From JAJXWB01 sp039808645 (lineage in GTDB: Bacteria > Pseudomonadota > Alphaproteobacteria > Rhizobiales > Beijerinckiaceae): a stretch of 17,010 nucleotides of DNA. The notes beneath the pieces were generated by a model. That model saw only the letters and a program-made list of their open reading frames with translations. It made no database searches and was not told the origin of the DNA. Of the stretch, positions 1-6,725 are shown piece by piece (position 1 is the stretch's first letter; each line of letters begins with the position of its first letter). The stretch spans positions 1 to 17,010 of the forward strand of contig JBDHTL010000079.1 of the NCBI GenBank assembly GCA_039808645.1, read 5' to 3'. The position numbers were made by a program, and so were the translations under genes.

Positions 1-4
1 GTAG

Positions 5-143
5 GTGGGCGCCGTGTTGCCCAAGCCCACGGGCAAGGACAGGGACAGCTCCCTGAGAGTCGATAAGGCCCCGGGAATACAATCCACACGCATCCCGCAG
101 CGCCGCACCCGCAATGTAGGGCCTGGGCGCCGTTTGCGCCAGT
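5..143 (-). ncRNA. ssrS: Candidate 6S RNA (ssrS), approximate ends
   Basis: Read on the minus strand, this stretch folds like 6S RNA, the regulator that binds sigma70-RNA polymerase by mimicking an open promoter. The closing stem pairs 119-128 with 19-28 over 10 bp. One of its pairs is G-U on the minus strand but an A-C mismatch on the plus strand, which favours minus-strand transcription. An outer stem pairs 136-140 with 8-12. A perfect 6-bp hairpin (40-45 with 50-55) sits on the 3' side of the central region, and an apical stem forms around 74-97. In many alphaproteobacteria ssrS lies downstream of zapA on the same strand. Here zapA is upstream on this strand but a P450 gene intervenes. No strong promoter is visible in the 3' end of the P450, so co-transcription and processing are possible. 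The identity rests on fold and context, not on a database match. Confidence 0.68.
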
Positions 144-150
144 GGCGGCC

Positions 151-1323
151 TCACACGCTCCAGCGCACGGGCAGGTTCAGCGGCCCGCGAAACGCCCAGC
201 CGCCGAAGCGCACGGGCTCGGCCGCCTCGTCCAGCCTGAGATCGCGCAGGCGCGAAAAGATCGTCGGCAGCGCTACGCTGGCGACGATGGCGCGCGAGGC
301 GAAGGCGCCGGCGCAGTAATGCGGGCCGGCGCCGAAGGCGATGCTCTTCTGCGTGTCGCGCCCGACATCGAACACGTCCGGGTCGGCAAAATGCGCTTCG
401 TCGCGATTGGCCGCGCCGAACATCAGGAAGACGCGGTCTTCGGGCTCCAGCACGATATCGCCGATGGCGTAGCGTTTGGCGATGCGGCGCGGCGACATGC
501 CGATCGGCGCCATCCAGCGCGCATATTCCTCGAACGCCTGCAGCCATGTGACCTCGCCGGCGAGCGCACGGCGCTTCTGTTCGGGGTGCGTGAGCAAGGC
601 CCAGACGGCGCCAGCGATCATGTCGCGCGGCTCGTTCTGCCCGCCCGAAATCGCGAGCTTCACGTTGGCGCGAATGCTCTCCATCGGCATGTCCGTTCCC
701 AGCATCACCGCCAGCAGGCTTTGGTCGGGCGTCCGGCGCAGCGTCGGCGCCATGTCGTCGATGGCCGCGTCGATGCCCGCGGTCGCGGCGTTGCACCGCG
801 CCTCGACCGCGGGATCGCCGACGTAATTGGCGATGCCGTCGATCATGCCCTGCGACCACGAATCCATGTCGCGGTAGGAGATGTTCGTGAGCCCGGTCAG
901 GCTCTTCAGGCACTCGCCGGAAATCGGCAGCGCGACCTCCCTGAACAGGTCGGCCGCGCCCTTCGGCGCGACCGCGTCGAGAATGCGATCGGCGTGCGCC
1001 TGGAACTTCTCGGTCCAGTGCGTGCGCACGGTCCGGGGCGAGACAGCGGGAAAGATCATGGCGCGCTCGGCCTGGTGCGCTGCCCCGTCCTTGCGCATCA
1101 TGTTGTGGCCCATCAGCCGGTTCATCAGGCCCTGCGGCTGATGCGAGGAGAAGACGTCGACCATCTTCTCGTAGACGTAGATGTCGTCGCGCCGCGTGAA
1201 CAAGGTCGCGCCGAGTTCCGGCACGAAGGCGATCGGCGCCTTTTCGCGCAAGCGCTTCAGCGTCGGATAGGGATCGCGCCAGAAGGCCGGAAGGTCGATG
1301 GAGACATGGGGCGCCGTGCTCAT
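151..1323 (-). CDS. Cytochrome P450
   Basis: A 390-residue protein, the usual length for a soluble bacterial P450, with no signal peptide or membrane anchor. The haem-binding loop is FGAGPHYCAG at 330-339, with Cys337 as the expected axial ligand. The K-helix ExxR is Glu266-Arg269, and a C-helix HxxxR is His83-Arg87. The I-helix reads SGGQNEPRD at 226-234 instead of the usual AGxDT, so the conserved acid-threonine pair used for proton delivery is absent. The family normally uses ferredoxin and a reductase for monooxygenation; no partner gene is nearby. The ATG lies 33 nt after the zapA stop with only a weak ribosome binding site, so it is probably transcribed with zapA. The substrate cannot be told. 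The family assignment is firm; a monooxygenase activity is not. Confidence 0.93.
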   Translation of the reverse strand: MSTAPHVSIDLPAFWRDPYPTLKRLREKAPIAFVPELGATLFTRRDDIYVYEKMVDVFSSHQPQGLMNRLMGHNMMRKDGAAHQAERAMIFPAVSPRTVRTHWTEKFQAHADRILDAVAPKGAADLFREVALPISGECLKSLTGLTNISYRDMDSWSQGMIDGIANYVGDPAVEARCNAATAGIDAAIDDMAPTLRRTPDQSLLAVMLGTDMPMESIRANVKLAISGGQNEPRDMIAGAVWALLTHPEQKRRALAGEVTWLQAFEEYARWMAPIGMSPRRIAKRYAIGDIVLEPEDRVFLMFGAANRDEAHFADPDVFDVGRDTQKSIAFGAGPHYCAGAFASRAIVASVALPTIFSRLRDLRLDEAAEPVRFGGWAFRGPLNLPVRWSV

Positions 1324-1356
1324 GGCAAGATTAGAGCACGCCGGCCGCCGCGACGC

Positions 1357-1719
1357 CTATTCCTTGCCGGACAATTCCCGCGCGAGCTTTTCGAGCCGCT
1401 CGGCCGCGCCGCCGAGCGCTTCCGCCAGGTGCGCCTCGCGCGCCGTCCGGGTCTGGCGCGCGTCCTGGCCCACTTCGGCCAGAGCCGCGATCTGCTCCTC
1501 CAGGCTCTCGATCCGGCCCTTCGCCTCCATCAATTCGTCGGCGATGGTGATCGCCGCCATCACGACGAGCCGCTGCTCGCCGATCTCGCCGAAACTCGTG
1601 CGCAGGCCGGCCATCTTGGAATCGACATGCAGCGCCAGCGCCTCGATATGGCTTTCCTGCCCGTCCTCGCAATTCATGCGATAGGTGCGCCCGGCGATGG
1701 CGACGACGACCTGCGCCAT
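1357..1719 (-). CDS. zapA: Cell division protein ZapA
   Basis: A 120-residue protein with the ZapA layout: an N-terminal beta-rich head (residues 1-35, beginning MAQVVVAIAGRTYRMNCEDG), then a long charged helix from about residue 45 to the end that should form a coiled coil. ZapA stabilises FtsZ filaments at the division site. The start is the ATG at 1719, whose A is also the last base of the upstream DUF4164 stop codon (TGATG), so the two should be translationally coupled. A longer reading frame runs upstream to 2274, but it passes through the DUF4164 gene in another frame and is not needed. The same two-gene arrangement opposite tkt is common in Hyphomicrobiales. Assignment is by sequence pattern and context. 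Confidence 0.9.
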   Translation of the reverse strand: MAQVVVAIAGRTYRMNCEDGQESHIEALALHVDSKMAGLRTSFGEIGEQRLVVMAAITIADELMEAKGRIESLEEQIAALAEVGQDARQTRTAREAHLAEALGGAAERLEKLARELSGKE

Positions 1720-2036
1720 CACCCGCCCTCCGGGTCGCGCGCCAGCGCCGCCATCGCCGCGGCCGCCGTTTCCAGCCGCCGGGCGACCTCGTCGCTGGCC
1801 GCCTCGAGCCTGTGCCCGCGCGCGAGAGCCGCGTCGAGTTCGAGCGCGAGCCGGGCGCGGTCGTCCTGCATGGCGCCGAAGGCTTCGTTGAGATCGGACC
1901 GCGCGAGATCGGCCTCGCGCCTGCGCCCGACCGCCGCCTCGAGCGTGGCCAGAGCCGACAGGAGGCGCGCCAGCGCCGCGTCGAGCGGATCGCCCCTCGG
2001 CGCGGCCGGGCCGGATGATCCGACTGGCTCGGTCAT
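1719..2036 (-). CDS. DUF4164 family protein, coiled coil
   Basis: A 105-residue protein, almost all helical and rich in Ala, Leu, Glu and Arg with heptad-like spacing from about residue 17 onward. It has no signal peptide or membrane segment. Small DUF4164 proteins are found next to zapA opposite tkt in many Hyphomicrobiales, which suggests a structural or cell-division role; no biochemical function is known to me. I chose the ATG at 2036 because GGAGGG lies 11 nt upstream on the minus strand. A GTG at 2057 would extend it by seven residues but would put that Shine-Dalgarno sequence inside the gene. Its stop overlaps the zapA start by one base. Confidence 0.75.
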   Translation of the reverse strand: MTEPVGSSGPAAPRGDPLDAALARLLSALATLEAAVGRRREADLARSDLNEAFGAMQDDRARLALELDAALARGHRLEAASDEVARRLETAAAAMAALARDPEGG

Positions 2037-2063
2037 GACGGCGAAACGACCCTCCACAAGCGC

Positions 2064-2077
2064 GCTTTCGCGAAAGC
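2064..2077. promoter_or_regulatory. Perfect 14-bp palindrome in the zapA leader
   Basis: GCTTTCGCGAAAGC is a perfect palindrome. It lies 28 bp upstream of the chosen DUF4164 start and downstream of the predicted transcription start, so it would be transcribed. It could be an operator or a short RNA hairpin. Nothing in the sequence identifies a binding protein. Confidence 0.35.
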
Positions 2078-2095
2078 TTCATCCACTTTTGCGCT

Positions 2096-2120
2096 GCGCG
2101 CTCTAGCTCATAGAGCGCGC
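2096..2120. promoter_or_regulatory. 10-bp inverted repeat over the DUF4164-zapA -10 region
   Basis: GCGCGCTCTA (2096-2105) and TAGAGCGCGC (2111-2120) are perfect inverted repeats separated by 5 bp. They cover the predicted -10 box and transcription start of the minus-strand promoter. A dyad in that position is typical of a repressor site, but the cognate regulator is unknown and this sequence class is GC-rich. Confidence 0.4.
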
Positions 2121-2138
2121 GCAGCCGATTCGCGTCAA
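2110..2138 (-). promoter_or_regulatory. Predicted sigma70 promoter for DUF4164-zapA
   Basis: On the minus strand, TTGACG (2138-2133) is followed by a 17-bp spacer and CTCTAT (2115-2110). Both boxes and the spacing fit alphaproteobacterial housekeeping promoters. Transcription would begin near 2103. A GATTC site (GANTC, the CcrM methylation target) lies in the spacer at 2127-2131. Confidence 0.55.
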
Positions 2139-2215
2139 CGCGCGAGCGGCCGATTGCCGTGGATTGCGCGCGACTTGCGGACTTATCCTCGCGTTTCGCT
2201 GCCGCCGGCATCGCG

Positions 2216-2243
2216 TTGACTCGCATGGCTCGCCTGTTAAGGA
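2216..2243 (+). promoter_or_regulatory. Predicted sigma70 promoter for tkt
   Basis: TTGACT at 2216-2221 is followed after 16 bp by TAAGGA at 2238-2243. The -35 box is good and the -10 box is weak. Transcription would start near 2250, about 33 nt before the tkt start. The -35 box overlaps a GACTC (GANTC) site at 2218-2222. Confidence 0.4.
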
Positions 2244-2282
2244 ACGGGCGCCTTTTACAGAATTTCGGGAGCATGGCGCGCG

Positions 2283-4265
2283 ATGACCAACAGCGTGACG
2301 CAGGACATGATGGCCAATGCGATCCGCGCGCTCGCGATCGACGGCGTGGAAGCAGCCAAGTCCGGCCATCCCGGCATGCCGATGGGCGCGGCCGACATCG
2401 CCACCGCGCTGTGGACGCGCGTGCTGAAATTCGACGCCGCCGACCCGCACTGGCCCGATCGCGACCGCTTCGTCCTGTCGGCCGGCCACGGCTCGATGCT
2501 GCTCTACGCCCTGCTGCACCTGACGGGCTACGAGGGCATGACCGTCGACCAGCTCCGGCATTTCCGCAAGGTCGGCTCGAAAACGCCCGGCCATCCCGAA
2601 TACGGCCACACGATCGGCGTCGAGACCACCACCGGCCCCTTGGGACAGGGCATCGCCACCGCCGTCGGCATGGCGCTGGCCGAACGCCATCTGGCGGCCG
2701 AGTTCGGCGACGACATCGTCGATCACCACACCTATGTCATCTGCGGCGACGGCGACCTGATGGAAGGCGTTTCGCAGGAAGCCATCGCCTTGGCCGGCCA
2801 TCTCAAGCTCTGCCGCCTGATCGTCCTCTACGACGACAACGAGATTTCCATCGACGGGCCGATCAGCCTGTCGGATTCGGTCGACCAGGTCGCCCGTTTC
2901 CAGTCCGCCGGCTGGGCCGCGACCCGCGTCGACGGCCACGACCAGGACGCCATCGTCGCCGCGCTGGAAGTGGCGAAGAGGTCCGACAGGCCTTCCCTCA
3001 TCCTGTGCCGCACCACCATCGGCTTCGGCTCGCCCAACCGCGCCGGCACGGCCAAGGCGCACGGCGAGCCGCTCGGCCCCGAGGAGGCCAAGGCCGCCAA
3101 GGCGCAGCTCGGCTGGACGGCCGCCCCCTTCGAGGTTCCCGCCGACCTCCTCTCGGCCTGGCGCGCTGTCGGCAGCCGCGGCGCCGAGGCGCGCAAGGCG
3201 TGGACGGCGCGCTTCGACGCTGCTGGCGCGCGCAAGCAGGAATTCGAGCGTCGGCTCGCCGGCAGGCTGAAGCCCGAGGTCGCCGGCGCGCTTGCCGCGC
3301 TCAAGGACAAGCATGCCGCCGACAAGCCGTCGCTCGCCACCCGCAAGGCGAGCGAGGTCGCCATCGAGGCGATCACGCCGCATGCGCCCGAACTTCTGCT
3401 CGGCTCGGCCGATCTGACGCCCTCCAACAATGTGAAGGCCAAGTCGGCAGCCTCCATCGCGCCGGGCTCCTACGGCGGCCGGTACATCCATTACGGCGTC
3501 CGCGAGCACGGCATGGCCGCGGCGGTGAACGGCCTGACCCTGCACGGCGGCATCGTCGCCGGCGGCTCGACCTTCCTGGTCTTCACCGACTATTGCCGGC
3601 CCTCGATCCGCCTTGCCGCGCTGATGGGCATTCCCTCGCTCTTCGTCATGACCCACGATTCGATCGGCCTCGGCGAGGACGGCCCGACCCACCAGCCGGT
3701 CGAGCATCTGGCGTCGCTGCGCGCCATGCCGAACCTGCTGGTCATCCGCCCGGCCGACGCCATCGAGACGGCGGAGGCCTGGGCTGTCGCGCTGGAACAC
3801 AGGACCGGCCCGACGCTGCTGGCGCTGACCCGCCAAAACCTGCCGACCGTGCGCGGCGCAGGCGCGGCCAACCGCGTGGCGGAAGGCGCCTACGAACTGG
3901 CCGGCGCGGACAATGCGAAAGCGACCATCTTCGCCTCGGGCTCCGAGGTCGAGATCGCGCTTGCCGCCCGCGACCTGCTCGCCAGGGACGGGATCGCCGC
4001 CCGCGTCGTCTCCGTGCCCTCGACGGAATTGTTCGCCGCCCGACCCGCCGCCGAGCGCCGGGCCGTCATCGGCAACGCCCCCGTGCGCGTCGCCATCGAG
4101 GCGGGCGTGCGCCAGGGCTGGGACGCCTTCATCGGCGAGGACGGAATATTCATAGGGATGCACGGCTTCGGCATGAGCGGCCCCTACAAGGACGTCTTTG
4201 CTGCTTGCGGCATTACCGCGCAAGCGGCCGCGGACGCCGTCCGCAAGGCTCTGACGGGCGCGTAA
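2283..4265 (+). CDS. tkt: Transketolase
   Basis: A 660-residue protein of normal length for transketolase, which moves two-carbon units between ketose and aldose phosphates in the pentose phosphate and Calvin pathways using thiamine diphosphate. The N-terminal cofactor domain has SGHPGMPMG (27-35), AGHG (67-70), the ThDP/metal motif GDGDLMEG (155-162) and DDNEISIDG (184-192). The pyrimidine domain has YGVREHGM (404-411), in which Glu408 is the expected catalytic glutamate contacting ThDP. The ATG at 2283 is preceded by CGGGAG about 11 nt upstream; an ATG at 2273 is out of frame. It heads the plus-strand glycolytic cluster, 130 bp before gap. Long antisense frames here are GC-rich shadows. Confidence 0.97.
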   Translation: MTNSVTQDMMANAIRALAIDGVEAAKSGHPGMPMGAADIATALWTRVLKFDAADPHWPDRDRFVLSAGHGSMLLYALLHLTGYEGMTVDQLRHFRKVGSKTPGHPEYGHTIGVETTTGPLGQGIATAVGMALAERHLAAEFGDDIVDHHTYVICGDGDLMEGVSQEAIALAGHLKLCRLIVLYDDNEISIDGPISLSDSVDQVARFQSAGWAATRVDGHDQDAIVAALEVAKRSDRPSLILCRTTIGFGSPNRAGTAKAHGEPLGPEEAKAAKAQLGWTAAPFEVPADLLSAWRAVGSRGAEARKAWTARFDAAGARKQEFERRLAGRLKPEVAGALAALKDKHAADKPSLATRKASEVAIEAITPHAPELLLGSADLTPSNNVKAKSAASIAPGSYGGRYIHYGVREHGMAAAVNGLTLHGGIVAGGSTFLVFTDYCRPSIRLAALMGIPSLFVMTHDSIGLGEDGPTHQPVEHLASLRAMPNLLVIRPADAIETAEAWAVALEHRTGPTLLALTRQNLPTVRGAGAANRVAEGAYELAGADNAKATIFASGSEVEIALAARDLLARDGIAARVVSVPSTELFAARPAAERRAVIGNAPVRVAIEAGVRQGWDAFIGEDGIFIGMHGFGMSGPYKDVFAACGITAQAAADAVRKALTGA

Positions 4266-4333
4266 AGCCTTTGTTGAGCGCAAGTTCTGTTTGAGCGGCG
4301 CTTGGCCGAATTGCTGGGCGCCGCTGCATGACG

Positions 4334-4366
4334 AATGGGCGTCCCTGTGATAAGGACGCCGCCATT
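4334..4366 (+). promoter_or_regulatory. Stem-loop in the gap leader
   Basis: AATGG (4334-4338) pairs with CCATT (4362-4366), and GCGTCC (4339-4344) with GGACGC (4354-4359). This gives 11 bp with a 2-nt bulge and a 9-nt loop. It ends 29 nt before the gap start. There is no U tract, so it is not a standard terminator for tkt. It may act as an RNA processing or stability element between tkt and gap. Confidence 0.4.
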
Positions 4367-4395
4367 CGAGCATATCCGGGAAAAGGACGAGGAAA

Positions 4396-5403
4396 ATGGC
4401 TGTCAAGGTCGCGATCAACGGTTTCGGACGCATCGGGCGCAACGTGCTGCGCGCCATTCTCGAGTCCGGCCGCACGGACATCCAGGTCGTCGCCATCAAC
4501 GATCTCGGCCCGGTCGAGACCAACGCCCACCTGCTCCGCTACGATTCGGTGCACGGCAAGTTCCCGCATGAGGTGAAGGTCTCCGGCGACACGATCGACG
4601 TCGGCCGCGGCGCGATCAAGGTCACCGCCGAGCGCGATCCGGCCAAGCTGCCGCACAAGGAGCTCGGCGTCGACATTGCGCTGGAATGCACGGGCATCTT
4701 CACCGCCCGCGACAAGGCGGCCGCCCACCTGACCGCCGGCGCCAAGCGCGTGCTGGTGTCGGCGCCTGGCGACGGCGCCGACCTCACCGTCGTCTACGGC
4801 GTCAACCACGACAAGCTGACCAAAGATCACCTCGTCGTCTCGAACGCGTCGTGCACGACCAACTGCCTCTCGCCCTTCGCCAAGGTGCTGCATGAAGCCA
4901 TCGGCATCGAGAAGGGCATGATGACGACGATCCATTCCTACACCGGCGACCAGCCGACGCTGGACACGATGCACAAGGATCTCTACCGCGCCCGCGCCGC
5001 GGCCCTGTCGATGATCCCGACCTCAACCGGCGCCGCCAAGGCCGTCGGCCTCGTGCTGCCGGAACTCAACGGCAAGCTCGACGGCTTCGCCATGCGCGTG
5101 CCGACGCCGAACGTCTCGGTCGTCGACCTCAAGTTCATCGCCAAGCGCGCGACCTCGAAGGACGAGATCAACGCCGCGATCAAGAAGGCCGCCGACGGCC
5201 CGCTGAAAGGCGTGCTCGGCTACACCAACGCGCCGAACGTCTCGATCGACTTCAACCACGATCCCCATTCCTCGATCTTCCACATGGACCAGACCAAGGT
5301 GATGGACGGAACGCTCTGCTCGGTCCTGTCCTGGTACGACAACGAATGGGGCTTCTCCAACCGCATGGCCGACACGGCCGTGGCGATGGGCAAGCTGATC
5401 TGA
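4396..5403 (+). CDS. gap: Glyceraldehyde-3-phosphate dehydrogenase, type I
   Basis: A 335-residue enzyme that oxidises and phosphorylates glyceraldehyde 3-phosphate to 1,3-bisphosphoglycerate, or the reverse. The Rossmann start INGFGRIGRN is at 7-16. The active site is SNASCTTNC (149-157) with Cys153 as nucleophile and His180 as general base. The region DLYRARAAAL followed by PTSTGAAKAV resembles the plastid and cyanobacterial Gap2 lineage. Asp36 ends the second beta strand and is followed by Leu37, not the Thr seen in NADP-using Gap2 enzymes, and Met replaces the serine that contacts NADP in those enzymes (DTMHKDL). This suggests NAD preference. The ribosome binding site GAGGAAA directly precedes the ATG. 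Its product is the substrate of the downstream pgk. Confidence 0.97.
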   Translation: MAVKVAINGFGRIGRNVLRAILESGRTDIQVVAINDLGPVETNAHLLRYDSVHGKFPHEVKVSGDTIDVGRGAIKVTAERDPAKLPHKELGVDIALECTGIFTARDKAAAHLTAGAKRVLVSAPGDGADLTVVYGVNHDKLTKDHLVVSNASCTTNCLSPFAKVLHEAIGIEKGMMTTIHSYTGDQPTLDTMHKDLYRARAAALSMIPTSTGAAKAVGLVLPELNGKLDGFAMRVPTPNVSVVDLKFIAKRATSKDEINAAIKKAADGPLKGVLGYTNAPNVSIDFNHDPHSSIFHMDQTKVMDGTLCSVLSWYDNEWGFSNRMADTAVAMGKLI

Positions 5404-5410
5404 CGCACAG

Positions 5411-5496
5411 ACCGCGAGCTTTCCGGCTCGCTGTGAATGGACGCGAGCCTTCGGGCTCGCCTGGCAACGGACTGCGAGTCTGAAGGCTCGCGGTCC
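5411..5496. repeat. Cluster of three GCGAGCC palindromic units after gap
   Basis: Three hairpin units lie between gap and the Fsr gene. Unit 1 pairs 5414-5419 with 5426-5431. Unit 2 pairs 5443-5449 with 5454-5460 around a TTCG loop closed by C-G, an unusually stable tetraloop as RNA. Unit 3 pairs 5469-5480 with 5485-5496 around TGAA. Unit 3 is inverted relative to units 1 and 2 when loop sequences are compared (CTTC against GAAG). The pattern resembles REP/BIME elements. The same family occurs after fba. A likely role is 3'-end protection of the gap message or transcript attenuation. Confidence 0.75.
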
Positions 5497-5515
5497 AGTT
5501 CGCTCAGGAACGCCT

Positions 5516-6715
5516 TTGACCCTCGACGCGACACGCTCCCTTTCGCAATCGCCCGCCGCCCGCACGGCGCTGCCGATCCTGACCGCGCTCAGCGTCTCGC
5601 ACTGTCTCAACGATCTCCTGCAATCGCTGCTGCCGGCGATCTATCCCAATCTCAAGCAGGACCTGTCGCTGTCCTTCGCCGAGATCGGCCTCATCACCCT
5701 CGTCTTCCAGGTGACCGCGAGCCTGCTGCAGCCGGCCGTCGGCGCCATCACGGACAAGAAGCCGCAGCCCTTCTCGCTCGTCGTCGGCATGGCCTGCTCG
5801 CTCGCCGGCCTGCTGCTGCTGTCGCGCGCCCACGCTTACGGAATCGTCCTGATCGCGGCAGCCATCATCGGCATGGGATCGTCGATCTTCCACCCGGAAT
5901 CCTCGCGCGTCGCGCGCGCGGCGTCGGGCGGGCGTTTCGGTTTCGCGCAGAGCTTCTTCCAGGTCGGCGGCAATACGGGCCAGGCGATCGGCCCGCTGCT
6001 TGCAGCCCTCGTCATCGCCCCGAACGGCCAGGGCGCCGTCGCCTGGTTCGTGATCGTGCCGCTCGTCGGCATGGCGCTGCTGATGTGGGTCGGACGCTGG
6101 TACGCCGATCATCTGGGCGAACGCCGCAAGGCTGCGGCCGCGCCTGCGCCGCTGACGCGCAATCAGTGGATCGCGATTCTCATCCTGCTCGTGCTGGTCT
6201 TCTCCAAGAATTTCTACATGGCGAGCCTCCAGAGCTTCTACACATTCTATCTGATCGATCGCTTCGGCCTTACCATCCAGTCCTCGCAGATCTATCTCTT
6301 CGTCTTCATGTTCGCGGTCGCGGCCGGCACCTTCTTCGGCGGCCCGCTCGGCGACCGCTTCGGCCGCGTCATCGTCATCTGGATATCGATCGTGGGCGTT
6401 CTGCCCTTCTCGCTCGCTTTACCCTTCGTCGGCTTCGGCTGGACCGTGGCGCTGACGGCCGTCATCGGCTTCGTTATGGCCTCGTCCTTTCCGGCGATCC
6501 TGGTTTACGCGCAAGAACTCGCGCCCGGCCGCGTCGGCATGATCGCCGGCCTGTTCTTCGGCTTCGCCTTCGGCACCGGCGGCCTCGGCGCGGCCCTGCT
6601 CGGCGTGCTCGCCGACCACACAAGTCTCGATTTCGTCTATCGCGTCTGCTCGATCCTGCCCGCCATCGGCGTCCTCATGGCGCTCATGCCGAAGTCCGAG
6701 CAGAAAGCCATCTAA
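5516..6715 (+). CDS. fsr: MFS exporter, fosmidomycin resistance (Fsr) family
   Basis: A 399-residue, roughly 12-helix inner-membrane transporter. Several blocks match what I recall of E. coli Fsr: SHCLNDLLQSLLPAIYP (28-44), the FHPESSRVARAASGGR block (125-140), FFQVGGN (147-153) and the late AELAPGR-like loop followed by GMIAGLFFGFAFG. Fsr exports fosmidomycin, an inhibitor of DXP reductoisomerase; the natural substrate is not known. The start is TTG at 5516, with AGGA six nt upstream; no better start is available in frame. It sits between gap and pgk, and its stop is 10 nt from the pgk start, so it should be co-transcribed with pgk. In related genomes pgk usually follows gap more directly, so this is an insertion into the cluster. 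Confidence 0.9.
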   Translation: MTLDATRSLSQSPAARTALPILTALSVSHCLNDLLQSLLPAIYPNLKQDLSLSFAEIGLITLVFQVTASLLQPAVGAITDKKPQPFSLVVGMACSLAGLLLLSRAHAYGIVLIAAAIIGMGSSIFHPESSRVARAASGGRFGFAQSFFQVGGNTGQAIGPLLAALVIAPNGQGAVAWFVIVPLVGMALLMWVGRWYADHLGERRKAAAAPAPLTRNQWIAILILLVLVFSKNFYMASLQSFYTFYLIDRFGLTIQSSQIYLFVFMFAVAAGTFFGGPLGDRFGRVIVIWISIVGVLPFSLALPFVGFGWTVALTAVIGFVMASSFPAILVYAQELAPGRVGMIAGLFFGFAFGTGGLGAALLGVLADHTSLDFVYRVCSILPAIGVLMALMPKSEQKAI

Positions 6716-6725
6716 GGGGATCACA

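Noticed and set aside
142..2106. 654-codon plus-strand open frame opposite the P450, zapA and DUF4164
   Set aside because: It is antisense to three recognisable minus-strand genes and shows no domain.
2103..4523. 806-codon antisense open frame opposite tkt
   Set aside because: It lies wholly opposite tkt and the gap start, has a low-complexity Gly/Arg/Asp/Ala composition and no recognisable domain. Long antisense frames are expected at this GC content.
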